Source: Desulfuromonadales bacterium C00003107
Lineage (GTDB): Bacteria > Desulfobacterota > Desulfuromonadia > Desulfuromonadales > Syntrophotaleaceae
Direction of reading: 5' to 3'
Length of the DNA: 19,285 nt
Assembly (NCBI GenBank): GCA_001751225.1
Contig: MAXT01000390.1
Location: forward strand, 1 to 19,285
Part shown: one piece after another, positions 7,549-16,302 of the stretch
Position numbering within the stretch: position 1 is the stretch's first letter
Layout of the letters: each line of letters opens with the position of its first letter
Position numbers and translations under genes: made by a program
Notes under the pieces: generated by a model
Seen by the model: only the letters and a program-made list of their open reading frames with translations
What the model was told of the DNA's origin: nothing
The model's database searches: none

Positions 7549-8787
7549 CTAACCTCCACCCCGTGTAACAGATGACAAATCCCACATGGGCAAAAAGACC
7601 CCAAGGGCCAGCACCAGCACCATGGCACCGATGACCACGATCAGGATCGGCTCAATGGTGCTGGCCAGACGGCTGACGTCGTACTCAACTTCGCGCTCGT
7701 AGAACTCCGCCACTTCAACAAGCATGTTATCAACGGAGCCGGTCTCCTCGCCAACGGACAGCATCTGTAACACCAAGGGGGTAAACATCTCACTAGCGGC
7801 AGCACTGCGGGTCAGGGTTTCGCCGCGCTCGACGCTGTGGCGCAACCGGCCCAATCGTTGCTCTATAAAGGCGTTGCCCACCGCTTGGGCTGTAAAAGCC
7901 AGTGATTGAATCAGCGGCACCCCCGAGCTGTAGCCCATGGCAAAGCCACGGCAAAAACGAATCAAGGTAGCTCGATGCAAGATACTGCCGATGACCGGTA
8001 TACGCAATTTAAAGCGGTCCCAGACCAAGCGCCCCGACTCAGTAGCGAGATAAGCCCGCCAAGCAAACAGGGCCGCTACCCCACCGAGGAGTATCGCCCA
8101 CCACCAGTTAACGGCAAAGTTGCTGATGCCGAGAATAATCCGGGTCGGCAACGGTAAGGAGGCACCTGCCCCCCGGTAGAGATTTTCAAAGGCCGGGATC
8201 ACGAACAGAGTAATAACAGCCATGGCAATGGAGATAGCGACCACGACAAAAGTCGGATAACGCATGGCCGCGCGAATCTGGTCGGCGGTCTGCTTCTCCC
8301 GAATCAGATAACGGGAGATTTGGAAAAAGGCCTCTTCGAGCCGGCCGGAGCCTTCTCCGACCTGCACCATACTCGCCAGCAAAGGTGGAAAGACCTTGGG
8401 GTGGCGCCGCAAAGACCCTGACAAATCTCGGCCACTTTCCAGATCATCGGCAACCGCCTGCAGAGTCGAAGCCATGGCGGGCTTGCGAATCATCTCGGAC
8501 AGACCGCGCAGTGCCCTGAGCATCGGCACCCCGGACTTGATCAGGGTGTACATCTGCCGACAGAAAAGGATCAGGTCTTCGATATCCACCCGCCCCTGGC
8601 GGGCGGCTACCAGGCGTGCGGAAATCTGCTCAAAGGCTGAAACACCGGCCTTGAGTTCGTTGATCGCCACCGGAGTCGCTCCATTCGCCAGCAACTGATC
8701 GGCGGCACCGGCAGCCGAAACGGCTTCCAGGCGACCCTCCAATAGCTGGCCGGAGAGGCTACGAGCTTTGTACGAAAACTGCGCCAT
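7549..8787 (-). CDS. mshG: MshG, inner-membrane platform protein (PilC/GspF family)
   Basis: A 412-residue GspF-family protein of normal length. It starts with MAQFSYKARSLSGQLLEG, as is typical of the family, and contains two repeated cytoplasmic helical domains (around 70-190 and 270-375), each with the conserved VGEGSGRLEEAF or VGEETGSVDNML motif. Transmembrane segments lie near 175-198, 225-248 and 380-405 (IEPILIVVIGAMVLVLALGVFLP). It forms the platform on which MshE acts to add pilin subunits at the inner membrane. Its start overlaps the mshE end by 29 bases, and mshF follows almost directly. Confidence 0.95.
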   Translation of the reverse strand: MAQFSYKARSLSGQLLEGRLEAVSAAGAADQLLANGATPVAINELKAGVSAFEQISARLVAARQGRVDIEDLILFCRQMYTLIKSGVPMLRALRGLSEMIRKPAMASTLQAVADDLESGRDLSGSLRRHPKVFPPLLASMVQVGEGSGRLEEAFFQISRYLIREKQTADQIRAAMRYPTFVVVAISIAMAVITLFVIPAFENLYRGAGASLPLPTRIILGISNFAVNWWWAILLGGVAALFAWRAYLATESGRLVWDRFKLRIPVIGSILHRATLIRFCRGFAMGYSSGVPLIQSLAFTAQAVGNAFIEQRLGRLRHSVERGETLTRSAAASEMFTPLVLQMLSVGEETGSVDNMLVEVAEFYEREVEYDVSRLASTIEPILIVVIGAMVLVLALGVFLPMWDLSSVTRGGG

Positions 8788-10543
8788 TGTCGTTTATTTC
8801 GTCACCGGGAAGCGGGGTTGTCATTAAATTATGGTCCACACCTTCATCGACCTGGCCAGCGACTCGCAATACCTCTTCCATGCTGGTAATACCGTTACGG
8901 GCATACTCAAAGGCAGCCAGAGTCAGTGGTTTAAAACCGGGCTGGCGGCGAGCCTGTTCGGCAAAACCGGCAGCATCACCGCGACGCAAGGTGTCCGCCA
9001 ACAGGGTATCGATTTCAAGAAGCTCGAACACGCCAACGCGACCATGGTAGCCACTGTTGTGACATTGGTGGCAACCGGAACCCCGCTTGAAGGCCAATTG
9101 TGCGGCTCCTGGCTCAATGGCTTTCTCCAGCCAGTTACGTAGCGACTCGTCGAGGGGATCGTCTTCGATGCAATTTTCACAAATACGGCGCACCAGCCTC
9201 TGGGCAAGGATGGCTTGCAGAGCACTACCCACCACGAAGCCCTCGGCCCCCATATCGAGCAGGCGCAAGGCGGTGCTGACCGCATCGTTTGTGTGCAGAG
9301 TTGACAGCACCAGGTGCCCGGTCATAGCGGCCCGTAAGCCAATTTCGGCGGTTTCCTGATCGCGCATCTCGCCCACCATGACCACGTCGGGATCTTGACG
9401 CAAAGCGGCACGAAGCACTCGCGAAAATGAAAGGCCGATCTTTTCGTGGATCTGAACCTGATTAATGCGCGGCAGACGGTATTCGACAGGATCCTCGACA
9501 GTGATGATCTTTTTTTCGCTGCGATTCAATTCGTTTAGCGCACCATACAGAGTGGTGGTCTTGCCACTACCGGTAGGACCGGTGACCAGCAGCAGGCCAT
9601 GAGGTCGCCGGATGAAGGAACGAAATTGTTTAAGAATCTTCTCGGGCATGCCGACCTGCTCCATGCTGAGCAGCCCGCCGGATTGATCGAGCAAGCGCAT
9701 GACCACCGATTCGCCGTACTGCAGGGGCATGGTGGAAAGCCGCACATCGATAGAACGGCCACGAACCTTGATGTTAAAGCGACCGTCTTGGGGCAGGCGG
9801 CGTTCGGAGATGTCGAGGCCGCTCATCAGTTTGAGACGAGATACCAGAGCGCTGGCGATGCGCTTTTCCTTCATCACCTGCTCATGGAGCATACCGTCAA
9901 TACGCTGACGAAGACGTAACACCGTTTCGTCCGGCTCAATATGGATATCCGAAGCACCGACCTGAACCGCATCCTCAAACAGAGAACGGAGCAGTCGCAC
10001 CACCGGTGCATCCTCCAGCTCGGCATTGGATAGCAGGTTTTCAAGGTCAAAGGCGCCATCGGCTAATTCTTCGTCGAGTTCACCGGCCAGGTTGATAATC
10101 TCGTCGGTACGCCGGTAGACCGTATCGATGGTCGCCATCAGGTCGGCTTCCCGCACTACCGCCTGCTGAATCGGCCGTTTAAGCTGATTACGCAGTTCGT
10201 CAAAGGAATAAATATCGGTGGGATCGGCCATGCCGACCAGCAAGCCGTTCTCTTTCTCCTCCAAAACCAGGGCGCGATAGCGCCGGGCCAGGATTTCCGG
10301 CAGCAGCTGAACCGCTTCGGGACTATATTGATAATGCTTGAGATCGACAAAGGGGATTTTGAGCTGCTGGGCTAGAAATTTCAGAAATCCATTCTCGGTG
10401 ACATAACCGAGCTCAACCAGTGTGCTGCCGAGCTTGGCCCCCAGTTTTTTCTGAGTAGCTAGTGCGGTCTGCAACTGATCGTCGCTGATGATCCCGTGTC
10501 CCACCAGCAAATCGCCGATACGGATCTTTTTAGGTATTGCCAT
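8759..10543 (-). CDS. mshE: MshE, pilus extension ATPase with c-di-GMP-binding MshEN domain
   Basis: A 594-residue PilB/GspE-family ATPase. The N-terminus holds two 24-residue MshEN motifs, at 8-31 (RIGDLLVGHGII...LATQ) and 37-60 (KLGSTLVELGYV...LAQQ), separated by five residues as in c-di-GMP-binding MshE proteins. The motor domain has Walker A at 322-329 (GPTGSGKT), an Asp box (ITVEDPVEY, about 347-355), Walker B (DVVMVGEMRD, about 386-395) and a His box (TGHLVLSTLHTND, about 408-420). Four cysteines at 455, 458, 491 and 494 (CENC...CHQC) form the usual zinc site. All key residues are present. It drives pilin polymerisation at the cytoplasmic face, and c-di-GMP probably stimulates it, as shown for the Vibrio homologue. 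AGGA precedes the ATG by nine bases. Confidence 0.97.
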   Translation of the reverse strand: MAIPKKIRIGDLLVGHGIISDDQLQTALATQKKLGAKLGSTLVELGYVTENGFLKFLAQQLKIPFVDLKHYQYSPEAVQLLPEILARRYRALVLEEKENGLLVGMADPTDIYSFDELRNQLKRPIQQAVVREADLMATIDTVYRRTDEIINLAGELDEELADGAFDLENLLSNAELEDAPVVRLLRSLFEDAVQVGASDIHIEPDETVLRLRQRIDGMLHEQVMKEKRIASALVSRLKLMSGLDISERRLPQDGRFNIKVRGRSIDVRLSTMPLQYGESVVMRLLDQSGGLLSMEQVGMPEKILKQFRSFIRRPHGLLLVTGPTGSGKTTTLYGALNELNRSEKKIITVEDPVEYRLPRINQVQIHEKIGLSFSRVLRAALRQDPDVVMVGEMRDQETAEIGLRAAMTGHLVLSTLHTNDAVSTALRLLDMGAEGFVVGSALQAILAQRLVRRICENCIEDDPLDESLRNWLEKAIEPGAAQLAFKRGSGCHQCHNSGYHGRVGVFELLEIDTLLADTLRRGDAAGFAEQARRQPGFKPLTLAAFEYARNGITSMEEVLRVAGQVDEGVDHNLMTTPLPGDEINDNGAVFVQSS

Positions 10544-10572
10544 ATGACTACATCCTATAGTGCGGCCCCTGA

Positions 10573-11964
10573 TCAGGGCTGCAATACGGCCAATCTCTGC
10601 CGTACGTAGTTGTTTAGTGCAGGGCTCAGACCTCGACCTGCCAGGGCAGCTCGATAGGCAACGATCGCCTCGTCCAATCCCCCAGCATGTTCGCGAGCGA
10701 TGCCCAGCCCCATCTGCCAGAGACCGTTATCCGGTTGGCTTGTGAGCAGTGCCTGATACTCCTGGCCAGCTTCCTGGTATTGGCCAAGGCGTTGATAAAT
10801 CGCCGCTAGTAAAGCGTGCAATTGCGGAGCTTCCAGCGATGATTGTGGCGGACCTTGAAGGAGCAGATCACGGGCAACATCCAACTTATCCTGGGTCATC
10901 AACAACTCAGCATAACGTAAGCGCATAGGCAGCTGGGTCGGGTCAAGGCGCAAACCTTCAGCCATGATCACACCAGCCTCTGACTGTCGTTGCTGCCGTA
11001 GTAATTCACTAACCAAAGTCTGACGAGCCGCCAGGTGCGCCGGATGCTGATCCAGCGCTTGCATCAGCGCCACTGTTCCCTCTTGATTGCGCCCTGCCGC
11101 TAGGGCCATCTGCCCCCGCCGATAAGCCTGTTCTGCCAAAGTCTTTGCGGATAACTTGTCAGTGTTGTATACCAGCGTTCCAGATGGCTCTGTTGGAGCG
11201 ATTTCCTGAGAGACCTGCATCCTCGCATTGTGGTCTTCGGTCACCTGATTGGCAGTGGCTTGGGATTTATCCGCAACGGCCAAAGCTCCAGTGGCAGCAG
11301 GCTGATCTTTTTGTTGATTCAACGTCTCTGCCGGGACTTCCGGATAAAGATCAAGCAGCAGCCGATAGCCGGTTCCAGCCACCTGCATGGTAGCGGAAAA
11401 ATCCCGAATGGTTATAGTCGGCTCAAGGATTAAGCTGACAGCCAGACCTGTATCATTTTGCCTGGTTTGCACACCGGCCAGCCAACGCCGCCGAACAACC
11501 GGCGGTAATTCCACAGCCTGTCTCACTCCAACCAGGTCGAGATGGAAGCTGCGGCGGTCATTGGCCAGGGTAAAATGATAAACCGGCGGTCTATCGAAAT
11601 CGGCCTCGAAGTGAATGAACGAACCAATCTCCCGCAGGCGGATGGCATTTAAGGAAACAGTAGTCGACAAAAAGGAACCAGTGCCGTTCTGTAATGTGGC
11701 CGGAACCGGCGCCTCTACGGACTCATTGTCTGGCAATGCTTCCGCCAACATTTTAATACCCAGAGCTGGATTCCCCGTCGTTTCTGGAGCAAAACACCAA
11801 AAGATAAGCCCCGCCAGAAGCAGTGCAGATAAAGCGCCTCCAATCAACAATGGTATGCGTCGCCAGCTTGGCGACTTGACCCTTAGCACTGGCACCGACT
11901 TCCCTGAGGGTCCCCCCTGTTGGCGTGCTTCTAGGTCCTTCAACATCTGATTGATCAGACTCAT
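10573..11964 (-). CDS. mshN: MshN, membrane-anchored TPR protein
   Basis: A 463-residue protein starting with MSLINQMLKDLEARQQ, the typical MshN opening. A short cytoplasmic tail is followed by one transmembrane segment (about 37-58). The periplasmic part has a middle beta-rich region (about 105-215, with FDRPPVYHFTLANDRRSFHLDLVGV) of AMIN-like character. A C-terminal run of tetratricopeptide repeats covers about 270-460 (AEQAYRRGQMALAAGR, AAIYQRLGQYQEAGQEYQALL, LGIAREHAGGLDEAIVAYRAAL). TPR proteins in this position probably support secretin assembly or link the inner and outer membrane complexes. It lies 60 bases after mshM and 29 before mshE. Confidence 0.88.
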   Translation of the reverse strand: MSLINQMLKDLEARQQGGPSGKSVPVLRVKSPSWRRIPLLIGGALSALLLAGLIFWCFAPETTGNPALGIKMLAEALPDNESVEAPVPATLQNGTGSFLSTTVSLNAIRLREIGSFIHFEADFDRPPVYHFTLANDRRSFHLDLVGVRQAVELPPVVRRRWLAGVQTRQNDTGLAVSLILEPTITIRDFSATMQVAGTGYRLLLDLYPEVPAETLNQQKDQPAATGALAVADKSQATANQVTEDHNARMQVSQEIAPTEPSGTLVYNTDKLSAKTLAEQAYRRGQMALAAGRNQEGTVALMQALDQHPAHLAARQTLVSELLRQQRQSEAGVIMAEGLRLDPTQLPMRLRYAELLMTQDKLDVARDLLLQGPPQSSLEAPQLHALLAAIYQRLGQYQEAGQEYQALLTSQPDNGLWQMGLGIAREHAGGLDEAIVAYRAALAGRGLSPALNNYVRQRLAVLQP

Positions 11965-12024
11965 GGTGACGGTTTCCTGTCACTTGGCGCAGCACCAAGA
12001 TATTAATGAAAGATTCGTGCCAGC

Positions 12025-12867
12025 CTAGAAAAAACGCCCCAAACCCATAAATCCAACGGAGCTCACATCATCAGTATCCCGAGCCGCGGCCAGCACCTGG
12101 GAGCGGCCAACCTGTTTGGCACCCCGGCCATAGGTCGCCAGAAGCGCCTTATGCCCGAGCACATTAATGATACGGGGAATGCCGCGACTGCACCGATGGA
12201 GTTTTTTCAAAGCAAAACGGCTGAACAAAGGTTTTTGACAGCCGGCGGTCTTCAACCGATGCGAAACATAGCCGCAGGTACCGTTCAGATCAAAGGGAGA
12301 GAGTCTATAACTGAACGCCAATCGCTGTCGCAGTTGGCGCAAGCCTCGGCCAGCTAGACGTTCGTCAAGTTCCGGTTGGCCAAACAACACGATTTGCAGC
12401 AACTTGCGTTTGCTGGTCTCAACATTACTCAGCAACCGTACCGCCTCCAGACCAGCATCCGGCATGGACTGAGCCTCATCAATACAGAGCACCACGCGGC
12501 GGCCGCTGTCAGCGACACGCAACAGGTGGGCTACGATTCGGTTGAGCAGCCCGTGAAGGTCGTCCCAGTGCATCTCGGCCAAACCAAGTTCGGCTGCCAC
12601 CGCGCGATAGAGACCCAACGGATCAAGTAGTGGGTTGGGCAGGTAGGCCGTTACGTAGTGACTGTCCAGGGCATCGAGCAGAGTGCGACAGAGCAGAGTC
12701 TTGCCGGTGCCGACCTCACCAGTAATCTTGACAAAGCCTTCACCACCCTGCAGCGCCACCAACAGCACATTGAGGGCCTCCTGATGCTCGGCATAACGGA
12801 AAAAATAACCGGGATCGGGAGTCAGGGAAAAGGGCAGTTCGGATAGTCCGAAATGCTCAAGGTACAT
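12025..12867 (-). CDS. mshM: MshM, ExeA-like AAA+ ATPase
   Basis: A 280-residue ATPase of the ExeA/GspA family. It begins MYLEHFGLSELPFSLTPDP, the family signature, with Walker A at 50-57 (GEVGTGKT) and Walker B near 125-131 (VVLCIDEAQ). The sensor-like segment follows (LLQIVLFGQPELDERL, RGLRQLRQRLAFSYRL) and then RGIPRIINVLGHKALL. Unlike full ExeA it has no C-terminal peptidoglycan-binding domain, as is usual for MshM. The likely role is ATP-dependent support of secretin insertion, by analogy with ExeA. GGAGG sits four bases before the ATG. Confidence 0.93.
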   Translation of the reverse strand: MYLEHFGLSELPFSLTPDPGYFFRYAEHQEALNVLLVALQGGEGFVKITGEVGTGKTLLCRTLLDALDSHYVTAYLPNPLLDPLGLYRAVAAELGLAEMHWDDLHGLLNRIVAHLLRVADSGRRVVLCIDEAQSMPDAGLEAVRLLSNVETSKRKLLQIVLFGQPELDERLAGRGLRQLRQRLAFSYRLSPFDLNGTCGYVSHRLKTAGCQKPLFSRFALKKLHRCSRGIPRIINVLGHKALLATYGRGAKQVGRSQVLAAARDTDDVSSVGFMGLGRFF

Positions 12868-12897
12868 CTGCCCTCCGCGAGGAATTCATTGATTGCC

Positions 12898-14637
12898 CTA
12901 CTGTACCGGGCGGGCAAAAAGGCCACCGCGCCACTCTTTGTTTAACCGACTGCCAAGCTGTTCAAAACTGTCAGAAGACTCTTGCAAGGCCGTTTCCCAC
13001 GTACCGTCATCGACCACCATCGGCCGCAGCAGAATGACCAGTTCGCTTTTACGAGTGCCCACTTGGCTATGGCGGAACAACGAGCCGACACCCGGCAATT
13101 GGCCAAGCAGCGGAATCCCGGCACTCTTTTTAGTCGACAAGTTCTTCATCAAACCACCAATCACAACCACTTGGCCGCTTTGGGCGCTGACGATGCTATC
13201 CGACTCCCGAACGGTACTAAAGGCCAGGGGCAGGGTCTGCACCTGACCGGATACGGTGATGGTCTTCTGCTGATCGGTCACCTGGCTTATGGTCGGGTGA
13301 ACATGCAGGGTCACCCGGCCGCCGGCATCGATCTGCGGCGTCACATCAAGAGCAATGCCAGAAAAGAACGGAGTCAGGGTGATATCGGGGCTGGTGGTGG
13401 TGGCGGTACCGGTCACTGTAGTACTGGAAATATCGGTGACAAAGAATTCGTCGGAACCGACCTTGATCACTGCTTTCTGGTTGTTGACGGTGGCGATCCG
13501 CGGGCTGGAAAGGACCTGTACGTCGCCCTGCGTTTCGAGCAGTTCGATAAATGCGGCAAAGTTGTTGAAGCTCAAGGCAGCACTAAAGACCCCGCCGAAA
13601 GCCGAGGCGGTGCTACCTTCAACCATTTTAGTCGGATTAAGAGGGCTGAGGATACCGCTATTTCCAGCAGTATCGGAAACGCCGGCATCGCCGAAGATGG
13701 TACCGCCGCCGGTCTGGCTCAAAACCACGTCGCCACCAACGAAAAGCGCCCAGTTAATACCACTCTGGAAGCCATCGCTGAGTTCGACCTCTAGAATCTT
13801 GGCCTCGAGGGTGACCTGCCTCTGCAGATTACCCTGAATTGCGGTGAGATAATCGGCGACCTGACGCAACTCGGGAGGCAGCGCCCGCACCACAACTACA
13901 CTGGCTTGGGGCTGAATAATCACCCGGCGGCCCTCCTCCTGACCGACCATGGTCCGCAGCGCCGTCGCTAGTTCCGTCCAAAAGTCGTTGACAGACTCGG
14001 TACCGACCTGGCTGCCGGAGACAACTGAGCGATCTCTGTTATCGCGATTGTTCGACCCTGAATTATCGTCATCATCCCCATCGTAGTCGGAAACCTGACC
14101 AGAACTGACCCGAGTTTGCGATGAACCTTTCCGCACCAGGTTGAGATAATTGACATGAAACAACTGGGTCTGCAGCTCGCCGCGCATGACCTGGAACCCT
14201 GTCGAGGTCTGGCGATAATAGTAACCGTAGACATCCCGTAGCACTTCCATGACCTCTGGGATGGTGACATTCTTCAACGTAAGACTGATTTGACCCTCTA
14301 TCCCAGGCTGCACGACCATGTTATAGGGGGTGCCGGTGACCAGTCCCATGAAAAACTCACGGGCCGGAATCTTTTGTGCCGCGACATCAAAACGGGGCTC
14401 TTGAACTACTGTAGGAACCAACGCGGCCTCGGTCTCCAACTTCGGCAACAAAGCCTGAGCGACTTCGGGAGGAAGTTCAGGAGGCACGGAAGTTACTGTC
14501 GGCTGCTCCAAATGTTGTTCAAAGTCGCTGAGGGGCTGGGTGACCCGGGGTGGCTGCGCACATGCAGCGAGAAATATAAGGACCAGCAATAACCCGCTTC
14601 GCCATAAGCTGCCATAAAGATGGTGCATCATAAACAA
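12898..14637 (-). CDS. mshL: MshL, outer-membrane secretin lipoprotein
   Basis: A 579-residue secretin. A lipoprotein signal ends at the lipobox LAAC with Cys26. Residues about 85-155 form the STN/N0 domain (FDVAAQKIPAREFFMGLV, LTLKNVTIPEVMEVLRDVYGYYY). An Asp-rich linker at about 184-203 and an N1-like domain follow, then the secretin core from about 265 (VTLEAKILEVELSDGFQSGINW; VQVLSSPRIATVNNQKAVIKVG; VPLAFSTVRESDSIV; VIGGLMKN). The core ends with GIPLLGQLPGVGSLFRHSQ...KSELVILLRPMVV. It forms the outer-membrane channel through which the pilus passes. The start used is TTG at 14637, five bases after GGGAG; ATG codons at 14631 and 14628 are alternatives. Both keep the signal peptide. Confidence 0.95.
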   Translation of the reverse strand: MFMMHHLYGSLWRSGLLLVLIFLAACAQPPRVTQPLSDFEQHLEQPTVTSVPPELPPEVAQALLPKLETEAALVPTVVQEPRFDVAAQKIPAREFFMGLVTGTPYNMVVQPGIEGQISLTLKNVTIPEVMEVLRDVYGYYYRQTSTGFQVMRGELQTQLFHVNYLNLVRKGSSQTRVSSGQVSDYDGDDDDNSGSNNRDNRDRSVVSGSQVGTESVNDFWTELATALRTMVGQEEGRRVIIQPQASVVVVRALPPELRQVADYLTAIQGNLQRQVTLEAKILEVELSDGFQSGINWALFVGGDVVLSQTGGGTIFGDAGVSDTAGNSGILSPLNPTKMVEGSTASAFGGVFSAALSFNNFAAFIELLETQGDVQVLSSPRIATVNNQKAVIKVGSDEFFVTDISSTTVTGTATTTSPDITLTPFFSGIALDVTPQIDAGGRVTLHVHPTISQVTDQQKTITVSGQVQTLPLAFSTVRESDSIVSAQSGQVVVIGGLMKNLSTKKSAGIPLLGQLPGVGSLFRHSQVGTRKSELVILLRPMVVDDGTWETALQESSDSFEQLGSRLNKEWRGGLFARPVQ

Positions 14638-14673
14638 CGTATCTCCCTGCTCAAATCAGGTGAGCAATTCATA

Positions 14674-15030
14674 TCACTTTTTTTCGGCCACGGCGCTGAC
14701 CGTAGGGCGCACCGGTAACAAGTCCAGCATAATTTCTCGGTTGCCCCGTCGCAAGCGAACCTGGCCCGGCTCAATAGTCAACACCTTGGCACCACTGACC
14801 TGGTCCCCTACTGACAAGGGCCGACCGTTGATCACCGCCACCCGACGCTGCGGAGCAATCAAAATGGAACCCAGCTGCCAGCTATCTGCCACGACAGGAC
14901 CGGAGGCCGCTGGCGCTAAAAATCGCTGCGGAGGTCGAGTCGGGTCAGGCAAAGAAGCCGCACTGGCTCTACTCGCAGGCAGCACAAGCAGCCCTCCTAT
15001 CAATAAAACCATTATCTGCCGTCTAAACAC
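14674..15030 (-). CDS. mshK: MshK, small periplasmic protein (PilP/GspC-like)
   Basis: A 118-residue protein with a signal peptide (about 1-24, cleavage near ASA/AS) directly followed by SLPDPTRPP, the hallmark of MshK. The rest is a small beta domain (LGSILIAPQRRVAVINGRPLSVGDQVSGAKVLTIEPGQVRLRRGNREIMLDL) resembling the HR domain of GspC and PilP that contacts the secretin. It probably links the inner-membrane alignment complex to MshL. Its start overlaps mshJ by eight bases, and mshL follows after 36 bases. Confidence 0.88.
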   Translation of the reverse strand: MFRRQIMVLLIGGLLVLPASRASAASLPDPTRPPQRFLAPAASGPVVADSWQLGSILIAPQRRVAVINGRPLSVGDQVSGAKVLTIEPGQVRLRRGNREIMLDLLPVRPTVSAVAEKK

Positions 15031-15700
15031 CGATCCAGCCCTCCTTAAGGCTCAGGGTATAGACCGTCACGGTTATTTTCGCTAAGGGATACTCCCCGAC
15101 GGACAGGGCCAGATCCTGCCAATAGACTTTGCGCGGCAACTGTTCCAACGATTGCAAATAAGCCAAAACCTCTAGATAGCTGCCGGACAGCTCGATGCGC
15201 AGTGGGTGACGGTACAGATTGCGCTGTTGCATCGTTTCGGTTTGCGAATCGCCGGTCGTTGGTTCCAGCAGCGGTTCACTGGGCAGGTTTTCCAGTCGGG
15301 TCAGGCTGAGCTGACGACGGCGTTTGAGCATTTCCTCCAGCATCGTTACCATCTGCTGTGGGCTGATAAGCTCCCCGGTCAATGTTGCCAAGCGCTCATC
15401 GAGGCGGCTGACCTCCTCCTCCAACAGCACCTTCTGTTGACGATTTTCTGCATCGGGATCCTGCGCGGCCCCAGCGACAATAGCCACCGCCTGTTGATCG
15501 AGGGCGGCAACCGTCGCAATCATTGGACCGACTTGCGCTTCCAGTGCCTGCTTGCGCATGGCCAGCGGCTCGATCAGCAGCAGATACCAGAGCATCGTCA
15601 ACACCGCCAGCAATGAAAGGGCAAGCAATAGCCGCTCACGGGGAGCACGAGCATCAATCCAACGACAGGTCTCGTTCAAATGGCTCCGCAAAGGAATCAT
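15023..15700 (-). CDS. mshJ: MshJ, PilO/GspM-like alignment protein
   Basis: A 225-residue bitopic membrane protein: short basic cytoplasmic tail, transmembrane segment about 23-44 (LLLALSLLAVLTMLWYLLLIEPL), coiled-coil stretch to about 130 (EVSRLDERLATLTGELISPQQMVTMLEEMLKRR) and a ferredoxin-like periplasmic end (HPLRIELSGSYLEVLAYLQSLEQLPRKVYWQDLAL). This is the PilO/GspM architecture. It probably pairs with MshI2 to form the inner-membrane alignment platform. The start overlaps the mshI2 stop as ATGA. Confidence 0.9.
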   Translation of the reverse strand: MIPLRSHLNETCRWIDARAPRERLLLALSLLAVLTMLWYLLLIEPLAMRKQALEAQVGPMIATVAALDQQAVAIVAGAAQDPDAENRQQKVLLEEEVSRLDERLATLTGELISPQQMVTMLEEMLKRRRQLSLTRLENLPSEPLLEPTTGDSQTETMQQRNLYRHPLRIELSGSYLEVLAYLQSLEQLPRKVYWQDLALSVGEYPLAKITVTVYTLSLKEGWIGV

Positions 15701-16302
15701 TGGGCTTCCTCCACTGTGCTACGTAAAACGAAATCGACAGCCTCTTTCCTATCTTCGGAACGGCTCATTACCAGACTGGCAAATTCAAGTCCTGCAAAAG
15801 AGGGCTGCCGGCTCAAGCGCTTCACATAACGTGGCACCAGTTCCGCACGCAGGGCACTTCCTTGCAGCACCAGAGAATGGCCCCCGTCAGCGAGAACGAC
15901 ATCCCGCAGCCAGACTCCGGCCAGATCCTCCCGAGCCAGACCTTGTAAATGCTCAGAAAATCCGGGAAACTCATCAGGAGAGTGGTCCACCAGCAAGGTC
16001 AACAACGGCAGTCGAGCGGCCTTTTCGGCCCTCAACTGAGTCACCTGACGGGCCAAGGTCTCACTATACGCCTTGACTGGATAGCTTTGCTGCAGATCTA
16101 CAATCCGTTGCTGAGCCGCCTGCTCTTGAGCAGTCAGATCAGCCAAATGGCCGGTCGTACGCCACAGCTGCCAACGAGCCACGCCATATCCCAGCAACAG
16201 AAGCCCAACGCCAACGGTCACCGCGAGCAGCAGGCGACGGGCAGCAAAAGGCGACGTCCTAATAAAGACTGCCGACTGATAAAGGTTTATCTGCTGAGTC
16301 AT
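15697..16302 (-). CDS. mshI2: MshI2, PilN/GspL-like membrane protein
   Basis: A 201-residue PilN-like protein starting MTQQINLYQ, where INLY corresponds to the PilN motif that binds PilM. A transmembrane helix spans about 23-42 (LLLAVTVGVGLLLLGYGVA), then a coiled coil (LTAQEQAAQQRIVDLQQSYPVKAYSETLARQVTQLRAEKAARLP) and a small alpha/beta periplasmic domain. The open frame extends upstream to 16380, but ATG at 16302 is preferred: it overlaps the mshI stop as ATGA, has GGTGA just before it, and begins with the PilM-binding motif. It should anchor MshI at the membrane and pair with MshJ. Confidence 0.9.
   Translation of the reverse strand: MTQQINLYQSAVFIRTSPFAARRLLLAVTVGVGLLLLGYGVARWQLWRTTGHLADLTAQEQAAQQRIVDLQQSYPVKAYSETLARQVTQLRAEKAARLPLLTLLVDHSPDEFPGFSEHLQGLAREDLAGVWLRDVVLADGGHSLVLQGSALRAELVPRYVKRLSRQPSFAGLEFASLVMSRSEDRKEAVDFVLRSTVEEAQ

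Noticed and set aside
12982..13794. 270-codon open frame on the plus strand
   Set aside because: Antisense shadow of the conserved secretin core of mshL; low-complexity composition with no domain.
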